Source: DASUEB01 sp036275295
GTDB taxonomy: Bacteria; Bacteroidota; Bacteroidia; Flavobacteriales_D; Luteibaculaceae
Assembly: GCA_036275295.1 (NCBI GenBank)
Contig: DASUEB010000067.1
Location: 1-6,631, forward strand
Length of the DNA stretch: 6,631 nt
Direction: 5' to 3'
This document shows positions 6,330-6,631 of the stretch, piece by piece. The first letter of the stretch is position 1. Each line of letters opens with the position of its first letter. A program made the translations under genes and the position numbers. A model generated the notes under the pieces. That model saw only the letters and a program-made list of their open reading frames with translations. It was not told where the DNA came from and searched no databases.

Positions 6330-6347
6330 TCGCTGAAGCTTCAGCGA
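6330..6347. repeat. 18-bp perfect palindrome downstream of the tRNA
   Basis: TCGCTGAAGCTTCAGCGA reads identically on both strands with no spacer. It begins five bases after the tRNA discriminator base and ends eight bases before the terminator stem. In RNA it could fold as a 7-bp hairpin with a 4-base loop; in DNA it could bind a dimeric protein. No function is established. Confidence 0.8.
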
Positions 6348-6355
6348 AAGTGATC

Positions 6356-6384
6356 AAAACCCCGAAGAAATTCGGGGTTTTTTT
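6356..6384 (+). terminator. Intrinsic terminator of the tRNA-Leu unit
   Basis: CCCCGAA (6360-6366) and TTCGGGG (6371-6377) form a strong stem with a GAAA loop, flanked by AAAA on the left and TTTTTTT (6378-6384) on the right, giving up to 11 paired positions including the A-T extension. This is a textbook rho-independent terminator for the plus strand. On the minus strand it is followed by only four T residues, so it may also act weakly in the other direction. Confidence 0.92.
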
Positions 6385-6631
6385 ATGCCCCACATCGATG
6401 GCGCGCGGTATTGTGTTTCTTAAAATGGCCAGGTAATCCCTGTTTTTGCATACTGCATTCCAATCTTATCCCACGGTTGGCCCCGAATAACGACTTGGTT
6501 TATGGTGTCCTAAAAAAACACACTTGGCCAAGTGCAAATCGCAGGATTGGTGTGTTGGATGCGCGGTTATCAGTAATCGAAAAAAAATGACTAATGGTTA
6601 TTTTATGAATGTAACTAATTGATTTGAAGGG
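6385..6631. other. Region without a convincing gene
   Basis: No coding sequence is supported on either strand in these 247 bases. Plus-strand frames are broken by many stops, and none leads off the right edge. On the minus strand one frame is open from the edge to 6500 (43 codons), but it is low-complexity and phenylalanine/isoleucine-rich, with no recognisable motif. A separate minus-strand frame of 29 codons (6509-6420) looks more protein-like (see findings). TGGCC occurs three times (about 6426, 6478 and 6525). The DNA is most likely intergenic, possibly containing decayed sequence. Confidence 0.6.
6512..6536 (-). terminator. Candidate minus-strand terminator with a 14-bp palindrome
   Basis: CACTTGGCCAAGTG (6521-6534) is a perfect palindrome. 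Read on the minus strand it gives a 5-bp stem, extendable to 7 with two G-T pairs, around GGCC, followed by TTTTTTT (6518-6512). That is the shape of a modest intrinsic terminator for a gene entering from the right. Short C-terminal frames on the minus strand end at 6598 and 6615, so the 3' end of such a gene could lie at the very edge, but this cannot be shown. Confidence 0.4.

Noticed and set aside
6112..6393. Minus-strand 93-residue reading frame containing WRDSNPHASRHQILSLARLP
   Set aside because: It is the antisense of tRNA-Leu. Peptides of this type (WRDSNP...QILSLARLPI) are a well-known spurious annotation produced by translating the reverse strand of tRNA genes.
6500..6631. Minus-strand 43-codon frame open to the right edge as a partial gene
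   Set aside because: The translation is low-complexity, without motifs, and contains the palindrome and T-tract; other frames are equally plausible for any gene entering from the right.

Overview
The window looks like an ordinary housekeeping stretch of a Bacteroidota chromosome, most likely a Flavobacteriales/Cryomorphaceae-type bacterium. The signs are a PorV/PorQ-family outer-membrane protein, a DUF3127 protein, a flavin reductase with the long helical tail common in this phylum, an absence of strong Shine-Dalgarno sequences, and promoter elements of the Bacteroidetes type (-33 TTG, -7 TAnnTTTG). The lineage is an inference from protein character; no search was run.

Layout. 11-1057 (+): a secreted PorV/PorQ-like beta-barrel protein. 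1065-1114: a perfect TAnnTTTG box followed by a long hairpin with a T-tract, which is either the end of the porV-like transcript or the leader of greA. 1131-1993 (+): greA and a HIT-family hydrolase, overlapping by one base (TAATG). 2000-2596 (-): ruvC, convergent with the HIT gene. 2625-4906 (+): a membrane-anchored family 2 glycosyltransferase overlapping by 4 bases with an OppC/DppC-type ABC permease that carries an unusually large extracytoplasmic insertion. 4907-6115 (-): flavin reductase followed by a DUF3127 protein, 3 bases apart and read toward the permease, whose stop codon directly abuts that of the DUF3127 gene. 6199-6384 (+): a compact tRNA-Leu(UAG) unit with its own promoter, an 18-bp perfect palindrome and a strong intrinsic terminator. 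6385-6631: no convincing gene, only a second palindrome with a T-tract on the minus strand.

How the genes fit together. There are four compact transcription units with almost no intergenic space: greA-HIT (transcription elongation rescue plus a nucleotide-binding hydrolase), ruvC alone (Holliday-junction resolution), glycosyltransferase-permease (envelope functions, translationally coupled), and flavin reductase-DUF3127. No defence system, mobile element, CRISPR array or phage gene is visible, and I do not see evidence for an undescribed multi-gene system. The most interesting points are the terminator-like hairpin in front of greA, the enlarged orphan permease coupled to a glycosyltransferase, and the structured, gene-empty DNA at the right end.
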